Assembly: GCF_000276685.1 (NCBI RefSeq)
Contig: NC_018108.1
Location: 992,001 to 1,056,000, forward strand
Direction: 5' to 3'
DNA: 64,000 nt
Origin: Taylorella equigenitalis ATCC 35865
GTDB taxonomy: Bacteria; Pseudomonadota; Gammaproteobacteria; Burkholderiales; Burkholderiaceae_B
Part shown: positions 22,746 to 31,954 of the stretch, in pieces
How the letters are laid out: each line of letters starts with the position of its first letter
Numbering within the stretch: position 1 is the stretch's first letter
Notes under the pieces: model-generated
The model's database searches: none
What the model saw: the letters and a program-made list of their open reading frames with translations, nothing else
Told to the model about the DNA's origin: nothing
Translations under genes and position numbers: made by a program

Positions 22746-23453
22746 ATGAGAAAACAAACCATATCAAAGTACCTATCAAGTTATGCCACAAAAAAACACA
22801 AAGCCTATATGGAAAAGCTAATTCCTCATGTAGACAGGGACAGAATTATGGGGGTACCCTCGCCTATAGTAAAAAGGGCAGCTAGAGATTTGTATTATTC
22901 TAAAGGCATAGAAAAGTTGAGAGGATTTCTTGATGATATTCCACATTTCTTTATCGAAGAAAGCAATACTCATGCATATATCCTAAATTGCATTGAAGAC
23001 ATTGAATTGCAGTACTACGAAATTGATAAGTTTTTGCCAGAAGTTGATAACTGGTGGACTTGCGATGTTTTAAAGGTTTCATCCCCCATAAACGAACCAC
23101 ATGATTTATTTTTGCAAGAGCATATAAATAAATGGCTAAAAAGCGAGGATTTATATGCTGTGCGATTTGGGATTGTGACTACTATGAACCATTATTTGCA
23201 GGAGCGTTTTGATAGAAAGCACTTAGATGCTATTGTGGCTGTTAACTCAGGTGACTATTTTTATCTACATTCAGCCGTGGCTTGGTTTTTCTGTACCGCT
23301 CTGATTTTTCAGTGGGATGAGGTATTGCCATACATGACAGAACATAAATTACCCAAACTGACACACAACTACGTAATTATAAAGTGCAGAGACTCGACTA
23401 GAATCTCTGATGAGAGAAAGAAACTATTAGATTTATTAATTAGAAAAAGATAA
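22746..23453 (+). CDS. DNA alkylation repair protein (AlkC/AlkD-like HEAT repeat family)
   Basis: 235 aa from the ATG; a TTG nine bases upstream (22737) sits at better spacing (6 nt) from the only purine-rich ribosome-binding-like sequence, GAGAAG, and may be the true start (238 aa). The protein is an alpha-helical HEAT-repeat solenoid; GVPSPIVKRAARDLYYS near 36, DNWWTCDVLKV near 102 and the repeated aromatic residues in SAVAWFFCTALIFQW near 178 fit pfam DNA_alkylation. AlkD-type enzymes remove N3/N7-alkylated purines without flipping the base. Enzymatic activity is inferred from family only. Isolated plus-strand gene. Confidence 0.82.
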   Translation: MRKQTISKYLSSYATKKHKAYMEKLIPHVDRDRIMGVPSPIVKRAARDLYYSKGIEKLRGFLDDIPHFFIEESNTHAYILNCIEDIELQYYEIDKFLPEVDNWWTCDVLKVSSPINEPHDLFLQEHINKWLKSEDLYAVRFGIVTTMNHYLQERFDRKHLDAIVAVNSGDYFYLHSAVAWFFCTALIFQWDEVLPYMTEHKLPKLTHNYVIIKCRDSTRISDERKKLLDLLIRKR

Positions 23454-23458
23454 TTCAC

Positions 23459-24778
23459 CTAAGTCCTTTCAAAGACCGCAATCGATTCGACATGTGCAGT
23501 GTGTGGGAACATATTAATCACCCCAGCACCTAGCAACTTGTAAGCTCCTGAGTTAACTAGTACATCAGCATCTCGGGCTAGTGTACTTGGATTACAGGAC
23601 ACATAGACAATTCTTTTGGGTCTTAAGCTTGGATTCATAGCAGTTAGAGCCTTACATACGGCAAAAGCCCCATCTCGAGGGGGATCTAGTAGCATCTTAT
23701 CAAACGCACCTAACCCTTCAAGCCAAGTCGAATCAACTTCAAACAAGTTTAGAGTCGAAAATTTAACTTTATCTTGTAAGCCATGATTTTGAGCACCCTG
23801 CATGGCACGTTTAGTTAAAGACTCACTGCCCTCTATGCCTACAACTTCCTTAGCTATGGTAGAAAGTGGCAATGTAAAATTACCCAATCCACAAAATAAA
23901 TCTGCCACTCTATCATTTTGATGTACCTCTAGCAAATCCAATGCTCTACGAATCATAGTCCGATTAATGAACGGATTTACTTGAGTAAAATCGCTAGGCT
24001 CGTAATACATCCTCAAACCAAATTGAGGCAAGTCATAGTACAGATTGTTTTTTTCTGAATCGAGTGGATCTAGTGTCTTCAAAGAATCCAAGCCCTTAGC
24101 CTGAGACCACCAAACAATTTTATGCTCATGAGCAAACTCCTTCAACTTAGCGAAATCACTTGAACTTAAAGGGACCATATGACGCAAAGCTAAGACAACT
24201 GTCTCCTCTCCGACAGCCACTTCAATTTGAGGAATTTCCTCTTTGCAATCAAGTTCTTTCAAACAAGCCCTTAATCTTGGAAGCAAGTCCGAAACTGGTT
24301 TTGCCAATACAGGACAGGTACGCATGTCGACAACATACCGACCCTTTTTCTCCCTAAATCCTACTAAAACATCTTCCTTTTTTCTTACATATCTGACTGA
24401 AAGACGAGCCCGATATCGATAATTCCAATAAGGACCATGAATTGCTGGCAATACTTTTGGGATTTTTATTTTGGCAATGTGCTTGAAGTTATCTTCTAAT
24501 GTTCTTTGTTTAACTGCAACTTGAGTTGAAGGGTCAATGTGTTGCATTGAACAGCCACCACAGAGACCATAATTAGGGCATTTTGGAGATACACGTGAAG
24601 AAGACTCCTTTAAAATTCTTTCGGTATGAGCAACTTCAAAGGAATCTTTTTTTTGATAGATATTTGCTTCTACTATTTCGTTAGTAATAGCCCCTTCAAC
24701 AAAGATGGCCTTACCATCTCTTCGGGCTACACCACGACCGTTATTATCTATAGAATCAATTTTAAGTAATTCTGACAT
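23459..24778 (-). CDS. rlmD: 23S rRNA (uracil-1939-C5)-methyltransferase
   Basis: 439 aa starting at the ATG just inside an upstream TTG. N-terminal TRAM domain, then the [4Fe-4S] ligands CPNYGLCGGCSMQH near residue 68. The C-terminal SAM-dependent fold shows DLFCGLGNFTLPL near 293 and the catalytic-Cys motif VYVSCNPSTLARD near 395. RlmD modifies U1939. In many Burkholderiales rlmD follows nlpD-rpoS; here an LTxxQ-type gene precedes it instead. A TGGCAATG octamer pair lies near its 5' half. Confidence 0.95.
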   Translation of the reverse strand: MSELLKIDSIDNNGRGVARRDGKAIFVEGAITNEIVEANIYQKKDSFEVAHTERILKESSSRVSPKCPNYGLCGGCSMQHIDPSTQVAVKQRTLEDNFKHIAKIKIPKVLPAIHGPYWNYRYRARLSVRYVRKKEDVLVGFREKKGRYVVDMRTCPVLAKPVSDLLPRLRACLKELDCKEEIPQIEVAVGEETVVLALRHMVPLSSSDFAKLKEFAHEHKIVWWSQAKGLDSLKTLDPLDSEKNNLYYDLPQFGLRMYYEPSDFTQVNPFINRTMIRRALDLLEVHQNDRVADLFCGLGNFTLPLSTIAKEVVGIEGSESLTKRAMQGAQNHGLQDKVKFSTLNLFEVDSTWLEGLGAFDKMLLDPPRDGAFAVCKALTAMNPSLRPKRIVYVSCNPSTLARDADVLVNSGAYKLLGAGVINMFPHTAHVESIAVFERT

Positions 24779-24790
24779 CAAAAAAAGAAT

Positions 24791-25927
24791 TTATTTATAT
24801 TGCTGAGCTTTTTTTTCATCTTCTTCAAGTTGTATTTCCAATTTTTCAAAATCAGACATAACTTTATTACTATGCTCCATTAATTTTTCATAACCTTCAG
24901 GGTTATATGAATCTTGATAAATCATCTGTAACGCTTCATCACCTGGATCAACCGCAGTAGGTTGGGGAGCTGGTGCAGGCTGAGCCTGAGCTGGTGGTTG
25001 AGCTACAGGTGCTGGTTGACTCTGGACAGGCGGTTGGTATTGAGCGGAAGGTTGAACATTAGTGGGTTGCACTGGAGAAGGTGATATATAAGAAGGCTGA
25101 GTGTAAGTAGGTGTCGCTGTTGAGGGTGCGACCGTTGCAGGTTTAGCAGAAGTAGGTCGCATATTTTCTGGAACTTTATCTACATGAAGCATACTTTCAG
25201 GAGGTACACCCATAGCTTTCAACATATCCTGAGTATATTTTTTAGGATCAGCATCGATAGCTTCTATTTTTTTATCTAAATGTTTATTAGTCTCATCAAG
25301 TTGTGCGTTATACTTATCAATTAGAGCATTTAATTCTTCTAACTCCTCATCTTGTTTTTTAGCACGATCCATCGAACTATCTTGGCCTTCTAAAGCTAAA
25401 AGTTGAGAGTCAGTGGCAGGCATAACAATAGTAGACTCAAATGTAATAGGCTTTACGCTATTGTTAATTTTATTTTGGTATGCTGATACAAGTTTATCTT
25501 TTTGAGATTTATCTAAAGAATTCCAAAATTTCAATAGCCTAGACTGATATTCTTTAGTTTTTAAAAGAAATTCTTCCATTACTAAATTATCAGCTGAAAA
25601 CACGGCTTCTAAATTTGGAGTATTAGAACTAATTAAAGTTAATTGTGATTGACGATTAGCTTCTGACTTTTCTTTAAGCTCTTTAGTCATAGCTTTATGA
25701 AAATCTAGTGCATCTTTAAATAATAATTTTTGCTCATTATTTAGTGTAAGTTCCTTATTTATACTCTTAGGATTCAAAAGCTGAAAAGCAACTGAATCAT
25801 GATGGAATGAACCATGATGAGCAGATTTAGCATCAATATGACCTTCAAATTGAGTCGCAGAAATTGCAACACTTATAACACCAAAGGAAAGCATAGAAGC
25901 TACGATGAACTTATTTAAGCCAAACAT
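24791..25927 (-). CDS. Periplasmic LTxxQ/Spy-like protein with Pro-rich tail
   Basis: 378 aa; start taken at the ATG before FGLNKFIVASML because AAGG sits just upstream and a signal peptide ending near ISA follows. Residues about 45-150 resemble Spy/CpxP helical proteins (LTLNNEQKLLFKDAL, then a second helical block ending in LDKSQKDKLVSAYQNK). A coiled coil lies at about 190-235. Residues about 265-325 are rich in Pro/Gln (QPAPVAQPP type), and the last 50 are charged helix. Possibly an envelope chaperone or stress protein; this is weak inference. It occupies the place where rpoS usually lies downstream of nlpD. Confidence 0.7.
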   Translation of the reverse strand: MFGLNKFIVASMLSFGVISVAISATQFEGHIDAKSAHHGSFHHDSVAFQLLNPKSINKELTLNNEQKLLFKDALDFHKAMTKELKEKSEANRQSQLTLISSNTPNLEAVFSADNLVMEEFLLKTKEYQSRLLKFWNSLDKSQKDKLVSAYQNKINNSVKPITFESTIVMPATDSQLLALEGQDSSMDRAKKQDEELEELNALIDKYNAQLDETNKHLDKKIEAIDADPKKYTQDMLKAMGVPPESMLHVDKVPENMRPTSAKPATVAPSTATPTYTQPSYISPSPVQPTNVQPSAQYQPPVQSQPAPVAQPPAQAQPAPAPQPTAVDPGDEALQMIYQDSYNPEGYEKLMEHSNKVMSDFEKLEIQLEEDEKKAQQYK

Positions 25928-25992
25928 TATTAACCTTCTATTAAAATAATGTATAAAGTAATCTCTAAAAAAGTTATGAGTTTTTAGAAAAC

Positions 25993-26682
25993 TCAAGGTA
26001 GGTATGAAGCAGGATTTACTGGTTTACCGTCACGTCTAATTTCAAAATGTAGCTTAGGAGAAGGTGTATCAGAAGATCCCAATGTAGCAATTTGTTGACC
26101 TTTAGTTACTTTTTGACCCTCTTTAACTAAGATTTTATCCGTATGTGCATAAGCTGATATAAAAGGTTTTTTGTGAGTAATAAGTATTAAATTACCTAGA
26201 CCGCGTATACCATTACCTGTATAAGAAACAGTACCAGACGCAGCCGCAAGTACAGGATCACCTACAGACCCACTGTAATCAATACCCCTAGAGGCATCAT
26301 CATATCCCTTGATAATTTGACCAGCTGTAGGTTTAGCCCAAGATATCAAACCAGCATCTGTAGCTTTTCCTGATGCGGTAGTTGTAACAGCTGAACTTGA
26401 AGAACTGTTATTTGTTTTTTGAATATTTGACTTTGCAGAAATACGCAATACCTGACCTGGAAAAATTCTGCTTATGTCCTGTATATTATTTAATCTAGCT
26501 AATTCTTCGACGGATGTATTGTATTTACGTGCAATTAAGCTAAGTGTCTCACCCCTCTCAACAGTATGTGGAGGATATGTTTGAGTGTAGTCCTCTACAG
26601 GTGCATTGTGAGTGCTAGTACAAGCAGAAAGAACTGTAACTAACAAAAGACTTAATAACTTAGTTTGCTTGTTTAAATACAT
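25993..26682 (-). CDS. nlpD: NlpD-type murein hydrolase activator lipoprotein
   Basis: 229-aa lipoprotein with lipobox LSAC (Cys near 21). A LysM peptidoglycan-binding domain (HTVERGETLSLIARKYNTS) spans about 39-85, and an M23/LytM domain spans about 120-229. The first zinc-ligand His of active M23 peptidases is missing (the site reads SRGIDYSGSVGD) and HxH is reduced to LHFE, as in NlpD/EnvC, which activate amidases instead of cutting peptidoglycan themselves. Activates AmiC-type amidases in cell separation in other bacteria. Lies downstream of surE-pcm as in most Proteobacteria. Confidence 0.92.
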   Translation of the reverse strand: MYLNKQTKLLSLLLVTVLSACTSTHNAPVEDYTQTYPPHTVERGETLSLIARKYNTSVEELARLNNIQDISRIFPGQVLRISAKSNIQKTNNSSSSSAVTTTASGKATDAGLISWAKPTAGQIIKGYDDASRGIDYSGSVGDPVLAAASGTVSYTGNGIRGLGNLILITHKKPFISAYAHTDKILVKEGQKVTKGQQIATLGSSDTPSPKLHFEIRRDGKPVNPASYLP

Positions 26683-26709
26683 ATAACCCGTCCCAATAAT
26701 ATCAACATA

Positions 26710-27483
26710 TTATACTTGTATTCCTGACTTCAAGGGTACAAACCGTGTAGACTCATAATCCGTACTCGACCAATTTGTATCAGAAACCCTTCTAATTGTT
26801 ACAATTTTTTGCTCTACAGAACCTACTGGTGCCACTAAAATACCACCAATATTTAATTGATTAAGTAGTTCTGTAGGGACTTCTAATCCAGCTGCTGCCA
26901 AAATAATTGCATCAAAAGGAGCATGTTTTGGCAAGCCCAAAATGCCATCACCTAATGTTATATTAATTTTTGGCAAATCAATAAATTTTGCAAGATTTGA
27001 CATTGCCAACTTATATAAACCAGTAACTCTTTCTATGGAATAGACTTCTTTATATATACAGGACAGTACAGCAGCTTGATAACCACATCCTGTCCCGATT
27101 TCCAAAACCCTATTTAGCATATTATTTTGTAAGGCCAAAGATATCATACGAGCCACAACTGACGGCTTAGAAATAGTTTGACCATAGCCAATTGGAAGTG
27201 CTTCGTCTACATAAGCCCTACTTCTAGTACCAGGATCCATGAAGACATGTCTCTGAACTTGCGTTAATGCATCCAACACTCTTTGGTCGTTAGTAATACC
27301 AAATTCCTTAAGGGCATTAACCATGCGTAATCGGTGAATATCAGAATTCAATCCCGTATTAAGCTCCAAGGCTTTTTGGAGTCTATTTTTAACTTCAGGA
27401 GATGGTCCTTTTATGCCAATATTTCTAGAACCTGAAGATAGTCTAGTATTGCTATTTGTGGAAATGATTTGTTTTTTTATCAT
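26710..27483 (-). CDS. pcm: Protein-L-isoaspartate O-methyltransferase
   Basis: 257 aa. The catalytic domain contains AYVDEALPIGYGQTIS near residue 82, the SAM-binding VLEIGTGCGYQAAVLS near 115 and [13 protein letters not shown] near 190, all PCMT hallmarks. An extra 40-residue basic N-terminus precedes the usual domain start, and is seen in several Burkholderiales homologues. Repairs isoaspartyl residues in aged proteins. Its ATG overlaps the surE stop as TAATG, so the two are translationally coupled. Confidence 0.94.
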   Translation of the reverse strand: MIKKQIISTNSNTRLSSGSRNIGIKGPSPEVKNRLQKALELNTGLNSDIHRLRMVNALKEFGITNDQRVLDALTQVQRHVFMDPGTRSRAYVDEALPIGYGQTISKPSVVARMISLALQNNMLNRVLEIGTGCGYQAAVLSCIYKEVYSIERVTGLYKLAMSNLAKFIDLPKINITLGDGILGLPKHAPFDAIILAAAGLEVPTELLNQLNIGGILVAPVGSVEQKIVTIRRVSDTNWSSTDYESTRFVPLKSGIQV

Positions 27484-28253
27484 TATTCCACTTTAGAATT
27501 AACTTGTCCTTCTAACCAAGCTTTAGTTGATTCAAGCTTTTTATAATGAGTCATATCAAGCTGGATAGGTGTAACAGAAATAAAGCCATTATCCACAGCA
27601 TAGAAATCTGTATCCTCTCCAAAATCCATAATCTCACCAGATGCACCAATCCAAAACAAATCCTGACCAAATGGACTTTTAGTCCTTTCTACTGGTTGGG
27701 ATTGATGTCTGCGACCCAATCTAGTCACCCTAAAATCTTTTAAACTATACGATTCCTTAGGGGGAATATTAATGCTTAAAAGAGTTTTAGTTTCTGTAGG
27801 ATTAGCTACTATCAATTTCACAAATTCACTTGCAATGTTAGCAACTTCATCTATTTGTGGCCAATTATAGTGAGTTAAAGAAAATGCTATAGATTGGTAG
27901 CCAAAAAGATACCCTTCAGTAGCGGCAGCAACAGTACCTGAATAAAGAGTATCCTCGCCTAAATTAGCTCCGTTATTAATACCAGAAACAACAATGTCAG
28001 GTACAAAATCTAAAAAATTTGTAAGTGCAACATGCACGCAATCGCTAGGAGTACCGTTGATAATATTAAAACCTTTTGAGGATTTTTTAAGGCTTAGTGG
28101 TCTATTAATTGATAGTGAATTAGAAGCACCACTGTGGTTAGTTTCTGGTGTAAAGACCACAACTTCCGCCCATTTAGAAAGCTCTTCATATAGTTTTTCT
28201 AACCCAAGAGCGTAATAACCGTCATCATTTGCCAATAGGATTTTAGTAGTCAT
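27483..28253 (-). CDS. surE: 5'/3'-nucleotidase SurE
   Basis: 256-aa survival protein E. N-terminal ILLANDDGYYALGLEKL carries the metal-binding DD pair; Asn and Ser residues follow in TPETNHSGASNSLS near 36, and SGINNGANLGEDTLYSGTVAAA near 90 completes the site. It dephosphorylates nucleoside monophosphates in stationary phase in other bacteria. First of surE-pcm-nlpD. Diverges from plsY. Confidence 0.96.
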   Translation of the reverse strand: MTTKILLANDDGYYALGLEKLYEELSKWAEVVVFTPETNHSGASNSLSINRPLSLKKSSKGFNIINGTPSDCVHVALTNFLDFVPDIVVSGINNGANLGEDTLYSGTVAAATEGYLFGYQSIAFSLTHYNWPQIDEVANIASEFVKLIVANPTETKTLLSINIPPKESYSLKDFRVTRLGRRHQSQPVERTKSPFGQDLFWIGASGEIMDFGEDTDFYAVDNGFISVTPIQLDMTHYKKLESTKAWLEGQVNSKVE

Positions 28254-28318
28254 AACAATTCTTTTAAATTCAAAGTAATTTATTTTAATATATAAAAAAA
28301 TAATAATTGAGGTTATAA

Positions 28319-28906
28319 ATGACGGATTATTTGGCTATTCCAATTGCATATTTAATAGGATCCATACCCTTTGCTGTAGTAATAAGTAAACTTTTTGGTT
28401 TAAGCGATCCTAGAACCTATGGCTCTGGAAATCCAGGTGCTACTAATGTACTTAGAAGCGGAAATAAATTAGCAGCAGCCTTAACTTTTTTAGGTGATGC
28501 ATCTAAGGGTGCTATAGCAGTTTTGCTGACATTTCATTTCTTACCCAATGTCTCATCTACAGTAATAGCTTTAGTAGCTTTAGCAGCATTTCTAGGACAC
28601 TTATTTTCACCTTTTCTGGGGTTTAAAGGAGGTAAAGGTGTAGCTACGTCATTAGGAATCTTTTTAGCATTGGATTTTTATTTTGCCATTGCCCTTTTAT
28701 CTGTTTGGGTTTTAGTTGTAGTGCTTTTTAAAATTTCCGCTTTAGCTGCAATCATCACTGCATTATCAGCACCATTCCTATACATATTTTTAAATATTAA
28801 CAACTATATACAATGGCCTATATTTGCAGCAGTTTTAATTATGGCCACCCTTCTTCTTTATAAACACAAATCCAATATAGATAAATTATTTAATAAAAAG
28901 CATTAA
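28319..28906 (+). CDS. plsY: Acyl-phosphate glycerol-3-phosphate acyltransferase
   Basis: 195-aa inner-membrane enzyme with five hydrophobic helices. The three PlsY motifs are visible: [12 protein letters not shown] near 14, [16 protein letters not shown] near 36, and [20 protein letters not shown] near 96. It makes lysophosphatidic acid with PlsX-derived acyl phosphate. Convergent with tsaD; the last 17 bases of the two genes overlap. Confidence 0.96.
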   Translation: MTDYLAIPIAYLIGSIPFAVVISKLFGLSDPRTYGSGNPGATNVLRSGNKLAAALTFLGDASKGAIAVLLTFHFLPNVSSTVIALVALAAFLGHLFSPFLGFKGGKGVATSLGIFLALDFYFAIALLSVWVLVVVLFKISALAAIITALSAPFLYIFLNINNYIQWPIFAAVLIMATLLLYKHKSNIDKLFNKKH

Positions 28907-29924
28907 CCGATTCTAAAGACCAATTAGCTCTTACTGGTTGGTCATATTTCTTCTCTAGTTTTACAAGGCCAGCTTTTATCCTTTCACTAGCTGCGTGGGC
29001 AATCATTGCCCCATTATCTGTGCAAAATTCCATAGGTGGAAAATAAACTTTTGCTTGAATTTTCTCGCACTCATTTTTTAGAAACCCCCTTAATTTTAAG
29101 TTAGCTCCAACACCGCCAGCGACAACTAGAGTATGTATACCAGTCTCCTTTAGGGCTTGCATAACCTTGAATCCAAGGACATCAACAATCGCTTCTTGCG
29201 TTGAGGCTGCAAGATTAGATAAGGAAATCTCATCATGTTCCGTTAATTCTAGCTTTTTATACTGATTCATAACCGCAGTTTTCAATCCGCTAAAACTAAA
29301 ATTTAAATCCCCACTATGCTTCATAGGTCGTGGCAATGCAAACGCATTTGAGTCACCATTTATTGCCAACCTTGCTAAGTGGGCTCCGCCTGGATATGGT
29401 AAACCTAAAATTTTCGCTGTTTTATCAAAAGCCTCTCCCGCAGCATCATCCAAAGTTTCACCCAAAAGTTTGTAATAACCCACCCGCTCTACAAGCATGA
29501 TTTGAGTATGCCCGCCACTTACAAGTAGAGCTATAAATGGAAATTCTGGTTTAGGCTCAGAAAGTAATGGCGACAACAAATGACCCTCTAAATGATGTAC
29601 GGGAACTAACGGCAAACCCCTGCTCCAAGCCAGTCCATGGGCAAAGGATGATGCAACAAGGAGTGCACCCTGCAAACCAGGTCCCGCAGTGTATGCAATA
29701 ACATCGACATCATCCAAGGTTTTGTTAGTATTAAACAAAAGCTCATCCAAGAGTGGCAACAAATTTTTAATATGGTCCCGTGAAGCTAATTCTGGTACAA
29801 CACCCCCATATTCTCCGTGCATACTAATCTGGGAATGCAAGGTATGACCTAACAGCCCTAACTCAGTGTCCACAAGGGCTAAACCAGTTTCATCACAGGA
29901 ACTTTCAATACCAAGAACTAACAT
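28890..29924 (-). CDS. tsaD: tRNA N6-threonylcarbamoyladenosine transferase TsaD
   Basis: 344-aa ASKHA-fold enzyme. N-terminal [17 protein letters not shown], the metal-binding [14 protein letters not shown] near residue 110, [14 protein letters not shown] near 134 and the C-terminal [17 protein letters not shown] motif near 303 identify it. It transfers the threonylcarbamoyl group to A37 of ANN-decoding tRNAs. Convergent 17-bp overlap with plsY; the usual divergent rpsU is not present. Confidence 0.97.
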   Translation of the reverse strand: MLVLGIESSCDETGLALVDTELGLLGHTLHSQISMHGEYGGVVPELASRDHIKNLLPLLDELLFNTNKTLDDVDVIAYTAGPGLQGALLVASSFAHGLAWSRGLPLVPVHHLEGHLLSPLLSEPKPEFPFIALLVSGGHTQIMLVERVGYYKLLGETLDDAAGEAFDKTAKILGLPYPGGAHLARLAINGDSNAFALPRPMKHSGDLNFSFSGLKTAVMNQYKKLELTEHDEISLSNLAASTQEAIVDVLGFKVMQALKETGIHTLVVAGGVGANLKLRGFLKNECEKIQAKVYFPPMEFCTDNGAMIAHAASERIKAGLVKLEKKYDQPVRANWSLESVNAFY

Positions 29925-30065
29925 ATATTGTTGTTATAAAAAAACATTTACTTACAAATATAGACTTTAAATAAAATTTTAATATATATGACTTTTAACA
30001 ATAAGAGTAATCCCTTAAATACGAATTAAAATTACACATTCTTTCACCCACTTGGAGTTTTAATC

Positions 30066-31361
30066 ATGTTTGAGAAAATGTTCAAACTTTCTGAACATCA
30101 TTCAAATATAAGAACAGAGGTTCTTGCAGGCATAACAACCTTCCTCACTATGTCCTACATTATATTTGTTAACCCTAATATTTTAGGAACTACTGGTATG
30201 GACACTGGTGCAGTTTTCGTCGCTACCTGCTTAGCAGCAGCCGTTGGATCATTTATTATGGCATTCCTTGCTAACTGGCCAATTGGTATGGCTCCAGGTA
30301 TGGGGCTTAATGCATTTTTTGCGTTCGGGGTAGTTGGTGCTATGGGCTACACATGGCAACAAGCCTTGGCTGCGGTATTCCTATCTGGAGTTATCTTTAT
30401 GATACTAACTCTGACTGGAGCAAGAAGATGGCTAATTGAAGGCATACCACAATCCCTAAGATCTGCCATAGTAGCAGGAATTGGTTTATTTCTTGCATTT
30501 ATTGGGTTTCAATCATCTGGGATTGTTGTCGATAATCCAGCTACTCTAACAGGACATGGTGACTTCTCCTCACATCAAGTTAAGTTAGCTATAGTTGGAT
30601 TTTTCCTAATAGTTATTCTTGATTGCTTAAGAGTTCGTGGAGCTATTTTAATAGGAATTTTATCTGTATCAATTCTATCAATCATATTAGGTCATACTTC
30701 TGTACCACATAGCATTATTTCATCTCCTCCATCTATAAGTTCCACCTTTCTAGCACTAGATATACCAGGTGTTATGGAAAAAGGTTTAATTAGCGTTTTA
30801 TTAGTTTTCGTTCTAGTCGAAGTGTTTGATGCGACTGGAACTATGATTGGTGTTGCTAAGAGAGCCAATCTTCTTAAAGATGGTCCCAACCACAAAAGCA
30901 ACCTAGGTAAAGCATTAATGGCTGATTCTGCTGCCATTCTTGCAGGATCTATTATCGGCACATCAAGTACTACAGCTTATGTAGAAAGTATGTCTGGAGT
31001 TCAATCTGGAGGACGTACAGGATTAACTGCATTTGTCATTGGCTTAATGTTTTTGTTGGCATTATTCTTCTCTCCTTTAGCTGCTGTGATTCCTGCATAT
31101 GCAACGGCTCCTGCTCTTATATATGTAGCCTTACTTATGTTAAGAGAAATCACCGAAATTGATTGGGAAGACATGACTGAGGTTGTACCTTCTGCAATTA
31201 CACTTATATCTATGCCATTTACATATTCGATTGCCGAAGGCATGGCATTTGGTTTTATAAGTTATGTAGTCATTAAAGTATTTACTTTAAGATATAAGGA
31301 AGTACATCCAGCTACTACAATTATTGCTGGATTGTTCATTTTAAGATTTGCTATAGCCTAA
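30066..31361 (+). CDS. AzgA/NCS2-type purine (hypoxanthine/guanine or adenine) permease
   Basis: 431-aa membrane protein with about 12-14 helices. AzgA-subfamily hallmarks: RTEVLAGITTFLTMSYIIFVNPNIL near residue 15, PGMGLNAFFAFGVV near 76, VEVFDATGTMIGVAKRA near 254 (the substrate-site motif), and GTSSTTAYVESMSGVQSGGRTGL near 302. Proton-symport of purine bases across the inner membrane. Which purine cannot be told. Own promoter, with GGAGTTTT before the ATG; convergent with yigZ (4-bp overlap). Confidence 0.92.
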   Translation: MFEKMFKLSEHHSNIRTEVLAGITTFLTMSYIIFVNPNILGTTGMDTGAVFVATCLAAAVGSFIMAFLANWPIGMAPGMGLNAFFAFGVVGAMGYTWQQALAAVFLSGVIFMILTLTGARRWLIEGIPQSLRSAIVAGIGLFLAFIGFQSSGIVVDNPATLTGHGDFSSHQVKLAIVGFFLIVILDCLRVRGAILIGILSVSILSIILGHTSVPHSIISSPPSISSTFLALDIPGVMEKGLISVLLVFVLVEVFDATGTMIGVAKRANLLKDGPNHKSNLGKALMADSAAILAGSIIGTSSTTAYVESMSGVQSGGRTGLTAFVIGLMFLLALFFSPLAAVIPAYATAPALIYVALLMLREITEIDWEDMTEVVPSAITLISMPFTYSIAEGMAFGFISYVVIKVFTLRYKEVHPATTIIAGLFILRFAIA

Positions 31362-31954
31362 GAATCAGATTTAATCCAAACCCCCTTACCCTTGGTCAGA
31401 TTAGTTATGGTCTGACCAAGTTCATCTGCAAAATCAGTTTCAACTGCTAATCTCCAAACCACACCCATCTCTGAAAAATTTTCACTTAATACAGTAACTC
31501 TATTAATGAATTTTGATTTCACTTTGGCAATGTCCGAGAAAACGACCTCACATAAAATTTCTACAGTTGGAATAATCTCAATCTTGTGTGCTAGATCAAG
31601 GCACTTAGAAGTTACTCCTCCATAAGCCCTTGCTAGCCCCCCAGTACCAAGTTTCACACCGCCATAGTACCTAATAACAAGTGAAGCCACATTAATTAAA
31701 GCCTTACCATCAATTGCTTGTAGAATAGGACGACCAGCTGTTCCCCCAGGTTCTCCATCATCATTAAATCGATAATTATCTATCAGTTTATATGCCCAAC
31801 AATTATGAGTTGCATCGGGTTTACTAAATTTAGAAAAAAATTCTAAAGCTTCTTCTGAAGATTGCACGGGAGCACAGTGACATATAAAGAGACTGTTTTT
31901 TATACGCTCTTCATAATACTGATGGGCTTCAATTTTAAATTGAATGGAGGGCAT
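31358..31954 (-). CDS. YigZ/IMPACT family protein
   Basis: 198 aa. The UPF0029/IMPACT domain shows NCWAYKLIDNYRFNDDGEPGGTAGRPIL near residue 50 and VIRYYGGVKLGTGGLARAYGG near 92; a smaller C-terminal DUF1949-like domain follows. The eukaryotic relative inhibits GCN2 activation; the bacterial role is undefined, although E. coli YigZ is linked to nucleotide binding in structure work. It overlaps the ABC-F gene start by one base, suggesting an operon ldcA-ybiT-yigZ. Confidence 0.9.
   Translation of the reverse strand: MPSIQFKIEAHQYYEERIKNSLFICHCAPVQSSEEALEFFSKFSKPDATHNCWAYKLIDNYRFNDDGEPGGTAGRPILQAIDGKALINVASLVIRYYGGVKLGTGGLARAYGGVTSKCLDLAHKIEIIPTVEILCEVVFSDIAKVKSKFINRVTVLSENFSEMGVVWRLAVETDFADELGQTITNLTKGKGVWIKSDS

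Noticed and set aside
29925-30065. Purine riboswitch before the purine permease
   Set aside because: The 140-bp leader is AT-rich without the conserved loop sequences or three-way junction.
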